Shown one piece after another: positions 1 to 9,378 of a DNA stretch of 64,000 nucleotides (positions are counted from its first letter, which is position 1; each line of letters opens with the position of its first letter). The DNA is from Tropheryma whipplei str. Twist (GTDB lineage: Bacteria > Actinomycetota > Actinomycetes > Actinomycetales > Microbacteriaceae): positions 620,001 through 684,000 of the forward strand of contig NC_004572.3 of assembly GCF_000007485.1 (NCBI RefSeq). The letters run 5' to 3'. Under the pieces are notes generated by a model. It had not been told where the DNA came from and searched no databases. It worked only from the letters and a program-made list of their open reading frames with translations. Both the position numbers and the translations under genes were made by a program.

Positions 1-997
1 TTCCGGCATTTACCCGCATATCCTGAGCAGGAGTAGCCGTTTTTGTATCGGCATAATTGCGAGAGATACCCTCGGTGGGCTGGTACAGTCCGATATCCGG
101 TGAGTGAGAGTCAATAATGTGCCTAGATAAACACACTATTTCCGGACGAGATCTGTAATTACGGCTAAGAAAAACCTCTCGCGCGCCCGGAAAATAGTCG
201 GCAAATTTGACAAGATAATCCCTTTTTGCCCCTGCAAACGAATATATACACTGATTAGGATCTCCGACAACACAAATATCACGCCTGCGCCCAAGCCAAA
301 TTCGCAGGAGCTCAAATTGTAGGGGTGACACATCCTGAAATTCATCAATCAAAAATACCCTAAACCTGTCTCGCACACGAGCAACGGCTCTCGGCTGAAC
401 AGACAGCATGCCAACTGTGAGCGAAAGTATATCCTCAAAGTCGATTAGCCTTCTATTGTTCTTTACATCCTCATAAGCAAGCATGAGAGTGCGCGCCTGA
501 CTGGCACTCATACCAGAAATTCTGTGATTGCACTTATCGTATCCACTCAAGTCGTAGCCGTTTTGTTTTGCCCATTCTATTTCCGAAGCAACCTGACACA
601 ATGACTCATCCGAAAAGCTAAAGTTTATTCCTCGTGCTGCGTCCCGCAGTAAATTCACCTTATCGCGAATTATCTGTCTTGGAGGCTTTCCGTGAAAGGT
701 CTCCCAAAAAAACCTGAGCTGTGAAAGTGCCGCGCTGTGAAAAGTGCCTGAATAAACCCCTTTAACGCCGTGCTCTACAAGGCGACTCCTGAGTTGCATG
801 CTCGCGCGGCGAGTGAAACTCAAAGCCATAACATGCCCGGAATCATACTCATTGGAGATAATGCCATTGACTATTCTTCTTGTAATTGTCAGTGTTTTGC
901 CACTTCCGGCGCCGGCAATTATTTTTACAGGCCCCCTCAGGGTACGGACAGCATCACACTGTTGGTCGCTAAGTCCCGAAAAAACATCAATTGTCAA
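1..997 (-). CDS. uvrD2: UvrD2-type superfamily 1 DNA helicase, 3' end cut by window edge
   Basis: An ATP-dependent 3'-5' DNA helicase for repair. The frame is open from position 1 to a stop just upstream of the proposed start, a TTG at 997-995. Visible motifs are Walker A AGAGSGKT (about residue 29), motif Ia LSFTRRA, Walker B FLIDEFQD followed by VSPLQFELL, and motif III VVGDPNQCIYSFAGA. The stretch TFHSAALSQLRFFW resembles actinobacterial UvrD2 more than UvrD1/PcrA, and adjacency to adnA-adnB matches the uvrD2 neighbourhood known from mycobacteria. The C-terminal half, including any HRDC domain, lies outside the window. The start is uncertain because no ATG or GTG precedes the conserved N-terminus and the Shine-Dalgarno is weak. 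It is divergent from the gene at 1078. Confidence 0.87.
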   Translation of the reverse strand, partial: MTIDVFSGLSDQQCDAVRTLRGPVKIIAGAGSGKTLTITRRIVNGIISNEYDSGHVMALSFTRRASMQLRSRLVEHGVKGVYSGTFHSAALSQLRFFWETFHGKPPRQIIRDKVNLLRDAARGINFSFSDESLCQVASEIEWAKQNGYDLSGYDKCNHRISGMSASQARTLMLAYEDVKNNRRLIDFEDILSLTVGMLSVQPRAVARVRDRFRVFLIDEFQDVSPLQFELLRIWLGRRRDICVVGDPNQCIYSFAGAKRDYLVKFADYFPGAREVFLSRNYRSRPEIVCLSRHIIDSHSPDIGLYQPTEGISRNYADTKTATPAQDMRVNAG

Positions 998-1077
998 TTA
1001 TTTCCCATCAAAAACATTGCCAATATTTGCGTGGCTGCGCCCTCAATTCACAAAAAAGTCTTAGCCTTTTAAGGGTC

Positions 1078-2253
1078 ATGATTGCGCTCTCACCAATGTC
1101 AATGGCCGCTGTGGCTGTTGCGACTTTACCAAACCTGAATGTACTACAGGTTGCCAGGGGCACCTCTGATTCACACCACGTAGACTCCATACTACGTTGT
1201 GATGATAATCGCTGGATGTTAATAAGGGTGCCACTCTCGCAGAATGCGAAAGATAAAATGGCCAGACTTGTGAAAAATTTGAGAGCACTTAGTAAGGGTG
1301 TCAGAGCGCGCTTGCCATTTTCGATACCGAATGTTCTGGCCTATCAGCCTGTCAAACTGTCTTCGGGGATGAATATGACTCTCATTATGGATCACCCACA
1401 AGGCTATGCATTGAGAGATATAAAGCCTGGTGAAGGTGCTGCGACTTCGATTGGCTGCGCAATAGCAGCGATTCATAATCTGCCGAGCGGTCTTCTAATA
1501 TCTGCTGGGTACACACACAAAACAGCTCAGGATTGCCGTTACGAAGTTATAGATTTTGTTGATAAGGCAAATGCAACGAATATGTTGCCAGGGTCCCTCA
1601 AAGAAAAATGGGAGACCCTGGTAGAAGATGAAGACCTGTGGAAATTTCAAACTACAGTCGTTAAAAAAAATTTCTCGATGGATTCATTTCGCTTTCAAGA
1701 TAATCAGGAGGGCGGAAGCTCGGTATGCGCAATCCTGGAATGGGAAGATGCATCTATTGATGACCCTGCCTATGATTTGCATTGGCTTAATCAACTGTCT
1801 CATGAAAGTGCAGAAAGCATACTAAAGGCATATGAAGCCTTTAGTACAACCACTCATGATAGAGGCTGCCTGGAGCGTGCAAAGCTGTATGCAGAGCTTG
1901 ATATAGCACGCATTCTAATCGATGGAGTTAGAGAAGAAAAGCATGAACTCATTGATATGGCAAAGCGTCTTCTCTTGGAATTGGATCGCACAAGTGCGCA
2001 AGAAGATACTCCTAAACAAGCCATACACAAGGCTGAAGGTCTGCTTGAGAATGCGCAGAATCTGTCATTTGAACAACAAAGGTTATATGAAATACAGTCT
2101 GATGACGTAAATGCATATTCTGACGAAGAGACATACAAAAGCGATCAGGTGTCAGATAGTGGGATATCTGAGAATCTTCGGAATATTGAAGAATTCCTTG
2201 GCAGTGCAAAAACAAACACTGAAGAGGAAAATAGTGAAGCAAAAAATGAATAG
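1078..2253 (+). CDS. Aminoglycoside/macrolide phosphotransferase-like protein, degenerate active site
   Basis: A 391-residue protein with the outline of the APH/choline-kinase fold: an N-terminal lobe (VLQVARG, RWMLIRVPLS), a hinge region, AIAAIHNLP, and a C-terminal LEWEDASIDDPAYDLHW like the metal-binding I-D-W...GDPAxDL stretch of APH enzymes. The expected catalytic HGDxxxxN loop aligns with VKKNFSMDS, so His and Asp appear replaced by Lys and Asn, and the metal Asp of IDW is Glu. The last 80 residues are Glu/Ser-rich and probably disordered. I placed the start at ATG 1078; the frame is open further upstream but would run into uvrD2. Related phosphotransferase genes are found beside adnAB/uvrD2 in other actinobacteria (family knowledge). 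Kinase activity is doubtful. Confidence 0.65.
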   Translation: MIALSPMSMAAVAVATLPNLNVLQVARGTSDSHHVDSILRCDDNRWMLIRVPLSQNAKDKMARLVKNLRALSKGVRARLPFSIPNVLAYQPVKLSSGMNMTLIMDHPQGYALRDIKPGEGAATSIGCAIAAIHNLPSGLLISAGYTHKTAQDCRYEVIDFVDKANATNMLPGSLKEKWETLVEDEDLWKFQTTVVKKNFSMDSFRFQDNQEGGSSVCAILEWEDASIDDPAYDLHWLNQLSHESAESILKAYEAFSTTTHDRGCLERAKLYAELDIARILIDGVREEKHELIDMAKRLLLELDRTSAQEDTPKQAIHKAEGLLENAQNLSFEQQRLYEIQSDDVNAYSDEETYKSDQVSDSGISENLRNIEEFLGSAKTNTEEENSEAKNE

Positions 2254-2276
2254 TTTAAACATCACCATGGCTTTTT

Positions 2277-5198
2277 CTATGAGAAAAGGTCAGACAGAAA
2301 TCCCGGCATCTTACCAAGCTCATCAACAGTGTATGGCCTAACCTTGATGGTTCTATTATCGGCCGCAAAATATATTTTTGCTTCCACTTTGTCAGGGTTG
2401 ACACCTTTCCATTCAGCAAAGGCAAGCCGATACAACGAAAGCTGAATGCGATACTGATTAGATGATAGTCCCGACTTCCAATCCAGAATTGTATATCTAT
2501 CGCCATCAAAAAAAACAGCGTCGATTGTGCACGGCACAATAACATCACCAATAAGCCATTCAAGGCTAAGCTCAACCGCAATGGGCTTTTTATAAGACCA
2601 TTCGGACTGCATAAAGTTATGTCGTAATTGGTCAAGCTCTGGGGAAAATCGTTGAGATTGCTCAAAGACAGGGCCCGAGATGCCGTATTCGTCGGCACTG
2701 TTCTCGTGGAATAACATATCCGAATATGTTGAGTAATAATTTTCTATCCATGCATGAAATGCAACTCCAAGCCATGCATTTTTTATAGGCGGTTGTGGTA
2801 ACAAAAAAACATTAGGATCTTTTTTGGAAAGCGCTGTTGCGGAAATCCTCTTTTCCGGTTTATCTACGCTTATATCCAATTCCTTTAGCATTCCAGCTAT
2901 CAAAGCCTTTAATGGCTCTTTCTTGAGCGATTCTTCACTTTCTTCAATAGATCTATTGTGTACGGCTGCAGCGGCGAGTTTAACCCGTTTTCTACGCGCG
3001 CCAAGTGAATCAAGGGGCCAATAACCAACACGCTTTTTCGGGTTATTATGAACAGCTTGTGGTAGATCTGTTTGCAGAAATTCAGAAATCTCCCGTAGAA
3101 ATTGACCGGGTTTTTGTCTAGCAGAAGCGGAGATTCGCAGGCCCTGTCGTGCACGGGTTACAGCAACATAGAGTAACTTCCTTTCTTCCCTGATCTGATG
3201 CTGCAGAACATCATCCTCATATTGTCGGCGAGCAGCTCTGTATTCCTTTGAATCAGAGCATTTGTGAAAATAGAACTCGGGGAGGCTCTCTCTGTCGAGA
3301 CGAAGGCAAAATGGTAATAAGCCTGTCTTGCTAAGCCATCCACTCTTCTCTCTGCTCTTCGCGGGAAAGTCGTCCAAAAATGGAAGCAAAACCCAATCCC
3401 ACTCAAGGCCCTTTGCGCTATGAACTGTGAATAATTCGACTTGTCCGGGGCAGGATTGTTTTGTGGGGCCTCTGAAGGCATCTTCTTCTTCAAGGGAATC
3501 GAACCACGCAAGCATTTCGCTTAAGTTATCTCCCCTAAAGGACGCAATCAGTTCGTATAGTGCATCTAGGTTTTCGCGACCACGGTGGGACATTTGAACC
3601 TCTATATCAAGGTTCAGGGACTCCTCAATTAGGTATGCCAACTCAAGGGGTGATAAAAATGAAAGACCTTTTATTTTGCGAAAAAATTCCAAAAAATCTT
3701 CCAGGCGCTTCTTTCCCTCACAAGACATAGGTGTTTTTTGTATATTTATACGATTTACCGCCTCCAAAAGGGATATTCTGTCCAGGTTTTTTTTACCGAC
3801 CGCAATATAACCCCGCAGGGCGTGTAGATCACTTATTCCTACCTGCCAACGCGGACCTGTAATGAGACGCAAGAAAGAAAGATTTTCATTTACGCCGCTT
3901 ATTATTCGCATACATGACAAGATGTCAACAACTTCGGGCTCGTAAAATATATTCACATCAGCACGAGTGTACGAAACACCGATCTCGTCCAAAACACGGC
4001 TTACAGAAATCAAACGTGATCTAGTTCGTGTAAGAACCGCAGCCGTACCTTTTTCTACAACCGAATTGAGCCACAGGGCGCCTTCATGCACCTCTTGCTC
4101 GGGATCAGTGTAAACCTCAAGCGAAGTTGACCCATCATTTGCTTCTGGTCTTGGGTGCAAAGGTCTTATTTTCGGAGAAATGTGGTTTGCTAAATCCAAA
4201 ATATTTTTGTCATTTCGCCAACTAATAGACAATTCGTACTGTTTGTTGGAAACAAAATCACGTGCAAAGTTTGCAATATTAGCCACGCTTGCGCCTCTGA
4301 AACCAAAAATTGCCTGCCTTGGATCGCCGACTGCAAGAACACGACATCTATTGCCGAAAATAGTTTTCAGAAACTCAACCTGGATGGGTGATGTATCCTG
4401 ATATTCATCTAATACAACGTAAGCTATTTTCTCCTGAAACTCCGCCAAAACATGAGTCTGGCGACAAACCTCCAGTGCGAATGCAACCTGCTCGGAATAG
4501 CTGATTCTGCCGCGAAGTTTTTTTTCATCTTTCAAAGCTGGAATAAGTTTTGAAAGTGCAATTAACCTCTTGGCCCTGAATACGTCTGACTTCGCAACGG
4601 GTGCATCAAAAGCACCTACAAACTCGATAAATTCTGAGGCAAACTGATTTAATTCACCCAAATCGAGTAGATTGTCCACTATGGCATCATCAAGTTTTAT
4701 GAGACTTGACGCCAAGTTGTCAATTGTCTCTGACGGCTCGTCCTCGTCAAGGCCATGTTCCACAAGAAGTCTGCGCGCGATTAGTTGGGCTTCAGAATCC
4801 TCAATTGCTGTATAGGGAACCGGATGGTCAAGCAACAGGGCGTTATCTTGATATATGGAATTGGCAAATGAATTGTAGGTAAGAACATCAATCTCTGGAC
4901 TCAATACATCACCAGTATAAGAATTGAGTATTGCAAGGGATTTCTGCAGGCGGGATGCCAACTCGCCCGCGGCTTTTCTGGTAAATGTTAAGCCCATAAT
5001 AGACTCGGGTTTGAGCTTGCCGGATGCAATAAGCCACAAGAGTCTAAGAACAAGAGTTTCAGTTTTACCACTTCCTGCGCCGGCAATAACAAGAGCATTT
5101 TCCAGTGGAGATTCAATAATTGCCCTCTGTTCTTCAGTCGGCGCATGCAGATTGAGAATACTGCACATATGACGACTGTCTCTGAGGGACATATTCAT
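2277..5198 (-). CDS. adnB: AdnB-like helicase-nuclease subunit (UvrD motor plus PD-(D/E)XK nuclease)
   Basis: A 973-residue subunit of the actinobacterial AdnAB machine that resects double-strand breaks in place of RecBCD. Walker A AGAGSGKT lies at about residues 40-47, LTFTRKAAGELASRL is motif Ia, VVLDEYQDTSPIQ is Walker B, AVGDPRQAIFGFRGA is motif III, and FTVHSAKGLEWDWV and YVAVTRARQGLRIS are motifs V and VI. The C-terminus has the nuclease core TIDAVFFDGDRYTILDWKSG, with the Asp and the Asp-x-Lys pair. The start overlaps the adnA stop by 4 bp (ATGA), indicating translational coupling. Assignment as AdnB rather than AdnA rests on gene order (downstream partner, before uvrD2) and the canonical AGAGSGKT motor; length is close to the mycobacterial protein. 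Confidence 0.85.
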   Translation of the reverse strand: MNMSLRDSRHMCSILNLHAPTEEQRAIIESPLENALVIAGAGSGKTETLVLRLLWLIASGKLKPESIMGLTFTRKAAGELASRLQKSLAILNSYTGDVLSPEIDVLTYNSFANSIYQDNALLLDHPVPYTAIEDSEAQLIARRLLVEHGLDEDEPSETIDNLASSLIKLDDAIVDNLLDLGELNQFASEFIEFVGAFDAPVAKSDVFRAKRLIALSKLIPALKDEKKLRGRISYSEQVAFALEVCRQTHVLAEFQEKIAYVVLDEYQDTSPIQVEFLKTIFGNRCRVLAVGDPRQAIFGFRGASVANIANFARDFVSNKQYELSISWRNDKNILDLANHISPKIRPLHPRPEANDGSTSLEVYTDPEQEVHEGALWLNSVVEKGTAAVLTRTRSRLISVSRVLDEIGVSYTRADVNIFYEPEVVDILSCMRIISGVNENLSFLRLITGPRWQVGISDLHALRGYIAVGKKNLDRISLLEAVNRINIQKTPMSCEGKKRLEDFLEFFRKIKGLSFLSPLELAYLIEESLNLDIEVQMSHRGRENLDALYELIASFRGDNLSEMLAWFDSLEEEDAFRGPTKQSCPGQVELFTVHSAKGLEWDWVLLPFLDDFPAKSREKSGWLSKTGLLPFCLRLDRESLPEFYFHKCSDSKEYRAARRQYEDDVLQHQIREERKLLYVAVTRARQGLRISASARQKPGQFLREISEFLQTDLPQAVHNNPKKRVGYWPLDSLGARRKRVKLAAAAVHNRSIEESEESLKKEPLKALIAGMLKELDISVDKPEKRISATALSKKDPNVFLLPQPPIKNAWLGVAFHAWIENYYSTYSDMLFHENSADEYGISGPVFEQSQRFSPELDQLRHNFMQSEWSYKKPIAVELSLEWLIGDVIVPCTIDAVFFDGDRYTILDWKSGLSSNQYRIQLSLYRLAFAEWKGVNPDKVEAKIYFAADNRTIKVRPYTVDELGKMPGFLSDLFS

Positions 5199-8176
5199 TT
5201 CACTGAAAAACTAACGTGTGGGACCATAAGTTTTTTGCATGCAGTCCTAGATTCACAATGCTCCTCAAGGGCAGCTGTTAGCGTGAAACTTTCGTTTTGC
5301 AAAAGAAGATCACGAATAGTATTTTTCAGAACCCTTTTTGAATCTCTGTCCATTGGGCCCTTTATCCGAATAGCGGCTTTTTTTGTGCCAACCGCCGGAT
5401 AAATCAGCATAGCTGACGGTAAAGTCTCGTAAACAATATCCAGATGCTCAACAGCAAGTTGATAAGCAGAAAGTTGTAAATTACTCTCCGCATCGTTTTT
5501 ACTCAATAAACTACTACCAGTTTTGAGATCAACAATTCTGATCTCGCCACTGGAAAGACGCTCGAGTCTGTCAATTTGCCCCGATATCATAATCGACCTG
5601 TCTTTGAACACATTTAGATCAAAACTAAAACTCTTTTCGGATGCTAATAGCGTTCCGCCATGTGCATCAAAATCTATTAGGTAATCAACCAATTTCCTAA
5701 TAATGCCAACCAGGCGCTTTTTTTCTCGCTCAAGAACCCAGCGCGACTCAAAATCCGCTTCACGAAGTTTTGCGTACGCGTAATCTAAAAACTCATTCAG
5801 GTTTGGCTGCCTGTTATCACATGTAAGCTCCTGCATACATCTATGAATTATTGTGCCAATCTCTGTTGCGTTACCGGGATATCGATTGCAATCAAGTTGA
5901 TCTGTAAACCAACCCAATGGGCAAGTGTGAAATTTATCGAGGACCGATGGCTTTATACTGTCCATAACATACGACTTATTCTCTGTTCTCGACAAATATC
6001 CATACCAATTCTGTGGATCTGCCTGACTAATACCTTCTTTTGCAAGTAACCTAAGTGCAGATGCAGCCTCAGTATTACCGGGATCTCGCTCTAAATCAAG
6101 CCTGAGCTGTGTCACAATACCTCTGAGTGTGAGGGGTAAAGATGACAATTCGCAGGATGGATAATCAGAAAAAAAAGCATAAAACAGCCAGGATGGCGAA
6201 GTCTCAGCACTGTCGATCACAGAAACCAATAAATCCGATGTTGACCGTGTTACAGCCTGGTAAAGAGTTCTAAGCAAATTATGCCTACGTCCCGCCAATT
6301 TACTTTCCAAATATCTGGAAAACGGAATGTTGTTTATATCTGCCAGGGCTAGCTCTGGATCAAGCTGTGTGGAATCCATTTTGTGTAAGCCCTGGATATC
6401 AGTTATTACAACTGCCCTGTATTCATATCCAACACTGGATGCCGGGGTCAGGATGGTCACGCAACCCCGTTTTTCCCTGATGGACAAGTTGTCAACCGGC
6501 ACTTCCGCGTTAATTATTTTTTGCAGAATAAGCCCGGCAGAACACAGAGGGTCTTTTTTGCTGACCGCATCGGCGAGCTTTTGTAGTGCTATAACTTCTT
6601 CTAGAACACGATGTGAAACTTTTGAAGTTTGCCAGGGCTCTTTTGACACAGCCGATTTTAAATTGAGAAAACTGTATACATGCCATATAAGTACGGGAAG
6701 ACTGACATTATCTTCCCTATACAGACGTTCGAGGCTTATCAAGCATTCAAATATTTTTTTTAAACTCCTCCCTATCCTGCTGGCCAGAAAAACTCTGTAA
6801 ACCTCATCTGTGTCTTGGGTCTGTAGCTTACGGTAAGCATGAAATGCCCAAAGTAATCTCTCATTCAAAACTTGAATATTCTTTGGTGCAATTCTCTTTA
6901 GCTCAATTGTCAATTTACGCATCAGAAATACATCAAATCCACCTATAGGCGATAGCAGTAGTTTGACAAGGGTCTTACCGGTAAGAATGTCTGGAAAGCA
7001 GGCAAGCTCTATTGCATTCAAAATTGCGCCAGCAATAGGCTTTTCAGAAAGATTCAAACCACCACCCAAGATCTGGACCGGAACGCCGAAACGCTCAAGA
7101 AAATGCGAGTAGACCTCGGCAGAGCTCCTCTGAAAAATAATCAGAGCCATGTCTTCCCAATCAATACCTTCCAGCAAATGTTTCTCTCTAAACCATCGCG
7201 CGATATCTGCCATAGAAGTCGCGCGAGAAGAAGAAATGACAGTTTCTACACGACCTTCAAGAATTGAGGAATTGAAAGACTGTCTATGTGCCAAGACACT
7301 ACCTGTAACACCTATCCCTTGACAGATCTTCTGTGACAGCAGATGCAGATTTCTGGGTGTGCGAAATACTGTTTTTAAAACAAACAATTTCTCTGAAAAG
7401 TCAAGAAAAATTGAGGGGGAGGCGCTTCTTGCAACAGCTTTATCGGGATCACCGAACAGGATTACGGTAATGTTACGTCTCGCGAGTGCCGAAAAAAGGC
7501 GCATATGTTCTGCGGCAAGCTCTTGCGCCTCGTCAACCATAATGACTCTGTATGGTAAGTAGCCCGTTGAGGCAAGCTGTGCGGCGCGCTCAATTATTTC
7601 TACGGCAGTAAATGCATTGTTAGAAGTCCTTGCCAGGCGATATTTTTCTATTAGGGCAGCGTACGTCTTCCATCTGTCAATTTTGCCGAGATGGGCAGGG
7701 TCAATCCCGTGTCTCGAGAGGTCTTCGATAAAGAATCGCATCCGACTCCTGAAATTCGGGCTACGAGCATATGAACTTTTGAATAATTCACAATTTTGTG
7801 CAATCGTTTCAGCTATTACCTGATCTTCATCAGCTCCCGAGAGAAGGGTGGGTCGTTCACCCTTCATACTGTTCTGAACAATGCGAAATGCAAAACTTGC
7901 CGGTGTAACAACAAGACGCCCTGAACGAACCTTTTTCTCTTTCAGAAGTGCCGGAAGGGCTATGCCGTTTAGACGATTGGCCAAGAGGCGCCCAGGGGCA
8001 AGGACAAGAACCTCCTCGGGTTCAAAACTTTCGGAATACTTTTCAAGAAGACTCAGGAGAAGACTTGTCTTACCGCTGCCAGGGGGACCGATAACACTCA
8101 CGCGGCTACCCTCGGGAATTCGAGCAATAGAATCTATAGCGTCAGGTAAACTGCACTCAGAAATATCCATAAACAC
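5195..8176 (-). CDS. adnA: AdnA-like helicase-nuclease subunit
   Basis: A 993-residue partner of the downstream AdnB, making the heterodimeric motor-nuclease of actinobacterial end resection. Walker A is GPPGSGKT at about residues 30-37, which differs from the AGAGxGKT of typical UvrD motors, as in known AdnA subunits. VIMVDEAQELAAEHMRLF is Walker B and LFGDPDKAVARSA the next motif. The C-terminus carries a RecB-type nuclease: ISGQIDRLE then EIRIVDLKTGS, with the catalytic Asp and Lys. I did not identify a clear four-Cys iron-sulfur cluster pattern. The start codon is 25 bp from the divergent DUF3107 start, so the two genes share a compact promoter region. Confidence 0.83.
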   Translation of the reverse strand: MFMDISECSLPDAIDSIARIPEGSRVSVIGPPGSGKTSLLLSLLEKYSESFEPEEVLVLAPGRLLANRLNGIALPALLKEKKVRSGRLVVTPASFAFRIVQNSMKGERPTLLSGADEDQVIAETIAQNCELFKSSYARSPNFRSRMRFFIEDLSRHGIDPAHLGKIDRWKTYAALIEKYRLARTSNNAFTAVEIIERAAQLASTGYLPYRVIMVDEAQELAAEHMRLFSALARRNITVILFGDPDKAVARSASPSIFLDFSEKLFVLKTVFRTPRNLHLLSQKICQGIGVTGSVLAHRQSFNSSILEGRVETVISSSRATSMADIARWFREKHLLEGIDWEDMALIIFQRSSAEVYSHFLERFGVPVQILGGGLNLSEKPIAGAILNAIELACFPDILTGKTLVKLLLSPIGGFDVFLMRKLTIELKRIAPKNIQVLNERLLWAFHAYRKLQTQDTDEVYRVFLASRIGRSLKKIFECLISLERLYREDNVSLPVLIWHVYSFLNLKSAVSKEPWQTSKVSHRVLEEVIALQKLADAVSKKDPLCSAGLILQKIINAEVPVDNLSIREKRGCVTILTPASSVGYEYRAVVITDIQGLHKMDSTQLDPELALADINNIPFSRYLESKLAGRRHNLLRTLYQAVTRSTSDLLVSVIDSAETSPSWLFYAFFSDYPSCELSSLPLTLRGIVTQLRLDLERDPGNTEAASALRLLAKEGISQADPQNWYGYLSRTENKSYVMDSIKPSVLDKFHTCPLGWFTDQLDCNRYPGNATEIGTIIHRCMQELTCDNRQPNLNEFLDYAYAKLREADFESRWVLEREKKRLVGIIRKLVDYLIDFDAHGGTLLASEKSFSFDLNVFKDRSIMISGQIDRLERLSSGEIRIVDLKTGSSLLSKNDAESNLQLSAYQLAVEHLDIVYETLPSAMLIYPAVGTKKAAIRIKGPMDRDSKRVLKNTIRDLLLQNESFTLTAALEEHCESRTACKKLMVPHVSFSVK

Positions 8177-8189
8177 CCCAAAACCTATC

Positions 8190-8195
8190 TATAAT
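8190..8195 (+). promoter_or_regulatory. TATAAT -10 element for the DUF3107 gene
   Basis: A perfect TATAAT lies 6 nt upstream of the GTG start at 8202. A transcript starting 6-8 nt downstream of this hexamer would begin at or next to the start codon, which implies a leaderless or nearly leaderless message. No convincing -35 is visible. Leaderless transcripts are common in actinobacteria. Confidence 0.5.
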
Positions 8196-8201
8196 GGGAG
8201 C

Positions 8202-8423
8202 GTGGAACTAAAGATCGGTATTGCAAATTGCATAAAGGAAATATCCTTTCATGTGGATATAACCCATGAGCAATTATTGCAGAAGGTCAATGACGCTGTG
8301 GGTAACCACGGGGTGCTCAACCTCAAAGACACGGGGGGCGAAGAGATCATCATCCCGGGATCCGCTCTGGCATATGTCTGGATTGTTCAGGAAAAGAAGC
8401 GCGTTTGCGGGTTCGTATCCTAG
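8202..8423 (+). CDS. DUF3107 family protein
   Basis: A 73-residue protein starting VELKIGIAN, in the family usually written VEVKIGVQ. It ends with ALAYVWIVQ and RVCGFVS, matching the family's LGYVEIG...RRVGFG. The frame stays open upstream but that part is antisense to adnA, so I chose GTG 8202, preceded by GGGAG and a TATAAT box. Family members are small actinobacterial proteins of unknown function; the neighbourhood with a ferritin-like gene and resection helicases also occurs in mycobacteria. No function is claimed. Confidence 0.8.
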   Translation: MELKIGIANCIKEISFHVDITHEQLLQKVNDAVGNHGVLNLKDTGGEEIIIPGSALAYVWIVQEKKRVCGFVS

Positions 8424-8457
8424 GGCGCAGGGTTTCTGAGTGTCTATAGCGGCGCGT

Positions 8458-8473
8458 GATGTCAGACGACATC
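8458..8473. terminator. Small hairpin between convergent genes
   Basis: GATGTC, loop AGAC, GACATC form a perfect 6-bp stem in the 90-bp gap between the convergent DUF3107 and ferritin-like genes. Neither side has a clear U-run, so this is only a possible bidirectional terminator. Confidence 0.3.
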
Positions 8474-8513
8474 TGATGTAGCCAGGGCTCTTGAAACAGG
8501 CTGCGAAAAAATC

Positions 8514-9125
8514 CTAGGCGATCAGGCCAATTGCCCTCATGCGCTCTGAGTGCTTTCCGGCAAGGGTGGATAGTAAGGATCGTGAGTTATTGTGATCTTG
8601 ACCAATACACAACTTGATAAAAAGCAAAACATCACCCAGAATGCGCCTCCCCCAAAGCGACATCATTGAGGATAGCGTTGAATCGTTTCTTGCTATTCGC
8701 GATAAAAGGCGAAAAATTTCACGACTAAGTTTTTTCTTATCCTTCAAATCCACGCATGTTAGCTCCTCAATCCTATATTTTTCACTGACCTCAAGATGAG
8801 ATAGGGCTAGAAGATGAAAATCCCGCATCAGCTCGGATATAAGAAAATAGCTCATCAAGTCTACGTATTCACCCCTTCCGGACATGAGTTGCTGCACGGA
8901 CAAGGCGGCCCCAACAAGTTCGGCCCTAAACACCTCTTTCGGTGCTTTAGAACACTTCTGAACTGATTCAGAGCGTTTAATCAAACTGGCGGCATATGAA
9001 TCACACGCGCGAATATTGCCAAGTGCGGTTGAAAATATGTTACGAAGCAAAATGATTTGAGCGGAAATTAACCCCACATCTAGATGAATATCCTTGTGCG
9101 GTGTATGTGCCTCTGAAATACCCAT
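8514..9125 (-). CDS. Ferritin-like (MiaE-related) fold protein
   Basis: A 203-residue helical protein without signal peptide or membrane segments. The stretch MSLWGRRILGDVL matches the LWGRRLVGEAL signature I recall from actinobacterial ferritin-like proteins near DUF3107. In iron-binding ferritin-like proteins a Glu-x-x-His pair recurs in the bundle; here only scattered Glu and His (for example FHLLALSHLEVSEKY) are seen, so the di-iron site may be degraded. It is transcribed toward DUF3107. The identification rests on one motif and context. Confidence 0.55.
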   Translation of the reverse strand: MGISEAHTPHKDIHLDVGLISAQIILLRNIFSTALGNIRACDSYAASLIKRSESVQKCSKAPKEVFRAELVGAALSVQQLMSGRGEYVDLMSYFLISELMRDFHLLALSHLEVSEKYRIEELTCVDLKDKKKLSREIFRLLSRIARNDSTLSSMMSLWGRRILGDVLLFIKLCIGQDHNNSRSLLSTLAGKHSERMRAIGLIA

Positions 9126-9150
9126 TACGATCTCGGTGTGTCAGTATAAC

Positions 9151-9174
9151 AAAAGTGCAAAGAAAAGTGCAAAG
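9151..9174. repeat. 12-bp tandem duplication
   Basis: AAAAGTGCAAAG occurs twice head-to-tail in the 253-bp gap between the divergent ferritin-like gene and pepP. This gap otherwise shows only AT-rich promoter-like sequence and no gene. Confidence 0.75.
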
Positions 9175-9378
9175 TTTCATTAGCCACAAGTCGCGCTGGC
9201 AATAGGCTTTTGATTGTAAACAGTGCAACATCTGCGTCAGGCCGAAAATATTTACAAATTGCTGCAATAGAGTAGCTCACACAACATGGGATCTCGCGCG
9301 GCGTTACTTGCATGGTATGCACCAGAAAAGCGGGCAGAAAAATTTTCTTAATAATCCAAAATAGGGCAAAATCGGTTT

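Noticed and set aside
2111-2341. Additional + strand frame at the end of the phosphotransferase-like gene
   Set aside because: Overlaps the real gene in another frame and runs into convergent adnB; no motifs.
7881-8201. N-terminal extension of the DUF3107 protein
   Set aside because: The frame is open but is antisense to adnA and unlike the family, whose members start at the chosen GTG.
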